This document shows, one piece after another, positions 62,985 through 64,000 of a stretch of DNA of 64,000 nucleotides. The notes below the pieces were generated by a model. That model worked only from the letters and a program-made list of their open reading frames with translations. It was not told where the DNA came from and did no database searches. The stretch is from assembly GCF_018881905.1 (NCBI RefSeq), contig NZ_JACVPM010000001.1, positions 248,001-312,000 on the forward strand, written 5' to 3'. The position numbers and the translations under genes are program-made. The DNA comes from Polynucleobacter sp. MG-27-Goln-C1. Lineage in GTDB: Bacteria > Pseudomonadota > Gammaproteobacteria > Burkholderiales > Burkholderiaceae. Within the stretch, counting starts at the first letter, position 1, and every line of letters starts with the position of its first letter.

Positions 62985-63311
62985 TTACAGATGACTATCA
63001 ATAAATGCAGTCAACTGGGATTTAGCCAAAGCGCCTACTTTTTGAGCAGCAACAGTGCCGTTCTTAAAGAGGATCAATGTTGGGATGCCACGAATGTTGA
63101 ATTGGGCGGGAACGCCTTGGTTCTCATCCACGTTCATCTTCGCGATTTGGATCTTGTCGCCGTATTCACCAGCCAGTTCTTCAAGGATAGGGCCGATCAT
63201 CTTGCAAGGACCACACCACTCAGCCCAGAAGTCGAGGAGAACAGGTTTATCGGACTTGAGAACGTCTTGCTCGAAAGAAGCGTCAGTTACATATTTGATG
63301 CCGGCACTCAT
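62985..63311 (-). CDS. trxA: Thioredoxin
   Basis: A 108-residue thioredoxin with active site WCGPCK (Cys33, Cys36) near [11 protein letters not shown]. The cis-proline is in IRGIPTL. It reduces protein disulfides. It lies just upstream of rho, as in other betaproteobacteria, but a terminator at 62940-62972 separates the two. Confidence 0.97.
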   Translation of the reverse strand: MSAGIKYVTDASFEQDVLKSDKPVLLDFWAEWCGPCKMIGPILEELAGEYGDKIQIAKMNVDENQGVPAQFNIRGIPTLILFKNGTVAAQKVGALAKSQLTAFIDSHL

Positions 63312-63430
63312 GAAAATTCCTTAATTAGTCTTATTTAGTTTTATATAGTTATTGCTCTACAACGCTTATATTAGCAATAAGCCACACTTTCTGCCTAAAT
63401 ACTAAAAAACCAGCCCTAGAACCACCCTCA

Positions 63431-64000
63431 ATGCCGCATCCATTCCCAACCCTAAACGAGCAAAAGCAGCAACATGCTTGGGCAATAGCGCCCAATGCCA
63501 GTGCTCTGAAGTCGCTCGCCGAGGGTATCTGGAATTGTGCAAAGCAAACAAACCAGCGCCCCTTAGTGGTGCTAAGTACCGCAGGCCCATTAATGGGGGT
63601 AAGAGCTGCCCTGGAAAAGTATCGACCTAAAGATCTGCCTAGTCACATTGCCTTCCTGCCCCAAGTCATGAGTTTTAACGACTGGCTTGAAGCAGCGCCA
63701 GGCGCCTGGAAGTTCCCCAAGAAGCACACGGATCTAGAGCGTTGGTTATCTGTTTACGCCACTCTGCGCAAACATATGCAATTGCAATCCTGGTTTAAAG
63801 CAGAAACCGAGGCAGGTTCGTGGGGATTGGCCCAAGCCATCATCGCAGCCTGCGATACCTTATCGAACTCTATAGCGCCCAGCCTTCAGCAAGAGCTAAA
63901 TCGATTGATCTCAAATCAAGAAGAGCTTGCTACTCAAAATACGCAATCTTGGATCGAGACCCTGGAGCCATTATTGGATCGCACTATTGGGCAGGCATAT
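63431..64000 (+). CDS. AddB-like PD-(D/E)XK nuclease family protein, N-terminal part
   Basis: An ORF open to the end of the window, encoding 190 residues from ATG 63431 with no stop. Segments include RPLVVLSTAGPLMGVRAAL and AFLPQVMSFNDWLEAAPG. This resembles the N-terminal helicase-like half of AddB-type recombination nucleases, which in related genomes are divergent from trxA and followed by an AddA-like helicase gene. The nuclease motifs lie outside the window, so the call rests on context and partial sequence. Confidence 0.6.
   Translation, partial: MPHPFPTLNEQKQQHAWAIAPNASALKSLAEGIWNCAKQTNQRPLVVLSTAGPLMGVRAALEKYRPKDLPSHIAFLPQVMSFNDWLEAAPGAWKFPKKHTDLERWLSVYATLRKHMQLQSWFKAETEAGSWGLAQAIIAACDTLSNSIAPSLQQELNRLISNQEELATQNTQSWIETLEPLLDRTIGQAY

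Noticed and set aside
62970..63338. Open reading frame of 122 codons on the + strand
   Set aside because: It is antisense to trxA, whose WCGPCK active site and family length are clear. Its composition shows no recognisable protein features.

Overview
The window looks like a chromosomal stretch from a free-living betaproteobacterium of the Burkholderiaceae, most probably Polynucleobacter or a close relative. The signs are moderate G+C, short intergenic gaps, the trxA - rho - rpmE2 (type B L31) order, the DUF3305/DUF3306 formate dehydrogenase operon, Bug/TctC binding proteins and an FMN L-lactate dehydrogenase. This assignment is inference from gene content. There are no rRNA or tRNA genes, insertion sequences, phage genes or CRISPR arrays, and no gene-free stretch longer than about 300 bases.

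1-9.2 kb (+) is a complete operon for a periplasm-facing, membrane-bound molybdenum/tungsten formate dehydrogenase: DUF3305 (partial), DUF3306, a poly-4Fe-4S protein, a TorD-type chaperone, a small Tat-signal protein, alpha subunit, beta subunit, a lipoprotein, the cytochrome b gamma subunit and a small exported protein. It runs into a convergent tungstate-type ABC permease and ATPase (tupB, tupC). The matching binding proteins lie about 37 kb away (46.4-50.2 kb) with a Mop protein, a ModE-like regulator carrying a binding-protein domain, and modA. The Mo/W supply is therefore split into two loci.

10.7-31.6 kb holds a Bfd-like 2Fe-2S protein, a nuclease-family protein and cardiolipin synthase, then a CaiB/acyl-CoA dehydrogenase pair and 3-hydroxybutyrate dehydrogenase. 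A redox-stress neighbourhood follows: sodB, a PuuD-like membrane protein, rubredoxin reductase, rubredoxin, oxyR and an Old Yellow Enzyme. After that come L-lactate dehydrogenase, a bestrophin-like membrane protein, two EamA transporters, a class V aminotransferase, a nitrobindin-like protein, NAD(P)H-hydrate dehydratase and a beta-CASP hydrolase.

31.8-46.3 kb carries a LOG-family protein, a channel-like protein with an unusual filter, a HI0933-type flavoprotein, truncated hemoglobin, a phasin-like protein, a Tat-exported FAH-fold protein, a four-domain rhodanese, a Bug protein, a histone-like protein, mmsB, selD, rhlE, a thiol dioxygenase, a thioesterase and an acetyltransferase.

50.2-64 kb has feoAB behind a clear Fur box, cytochrome c, SemiSWEET, FAH and enoyl-CoA hydratase genes, a DUF5993-dsbB pair, a second Bug protein, cell-envelope proteins, a MATE pump, a GT39-like membrane protein, rpmE2, rho, trxA and the start of an AddB-like nuclease gene cut by the window edge.

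Most genes are ordinary for the group. The most interesting points are the split Mo/W uptake system with a paralogous TupA, a terminator embedded in the tail of tupC, palindromes near fdh and tupA, a membrane-protein gene whose only in-frame start covering its first helix is ATT, a channel-like protein with a non-canonical filter, a Gln-type thiol dioxygenase and a DsbB whose second cysteine pair sits at the C-terminus.
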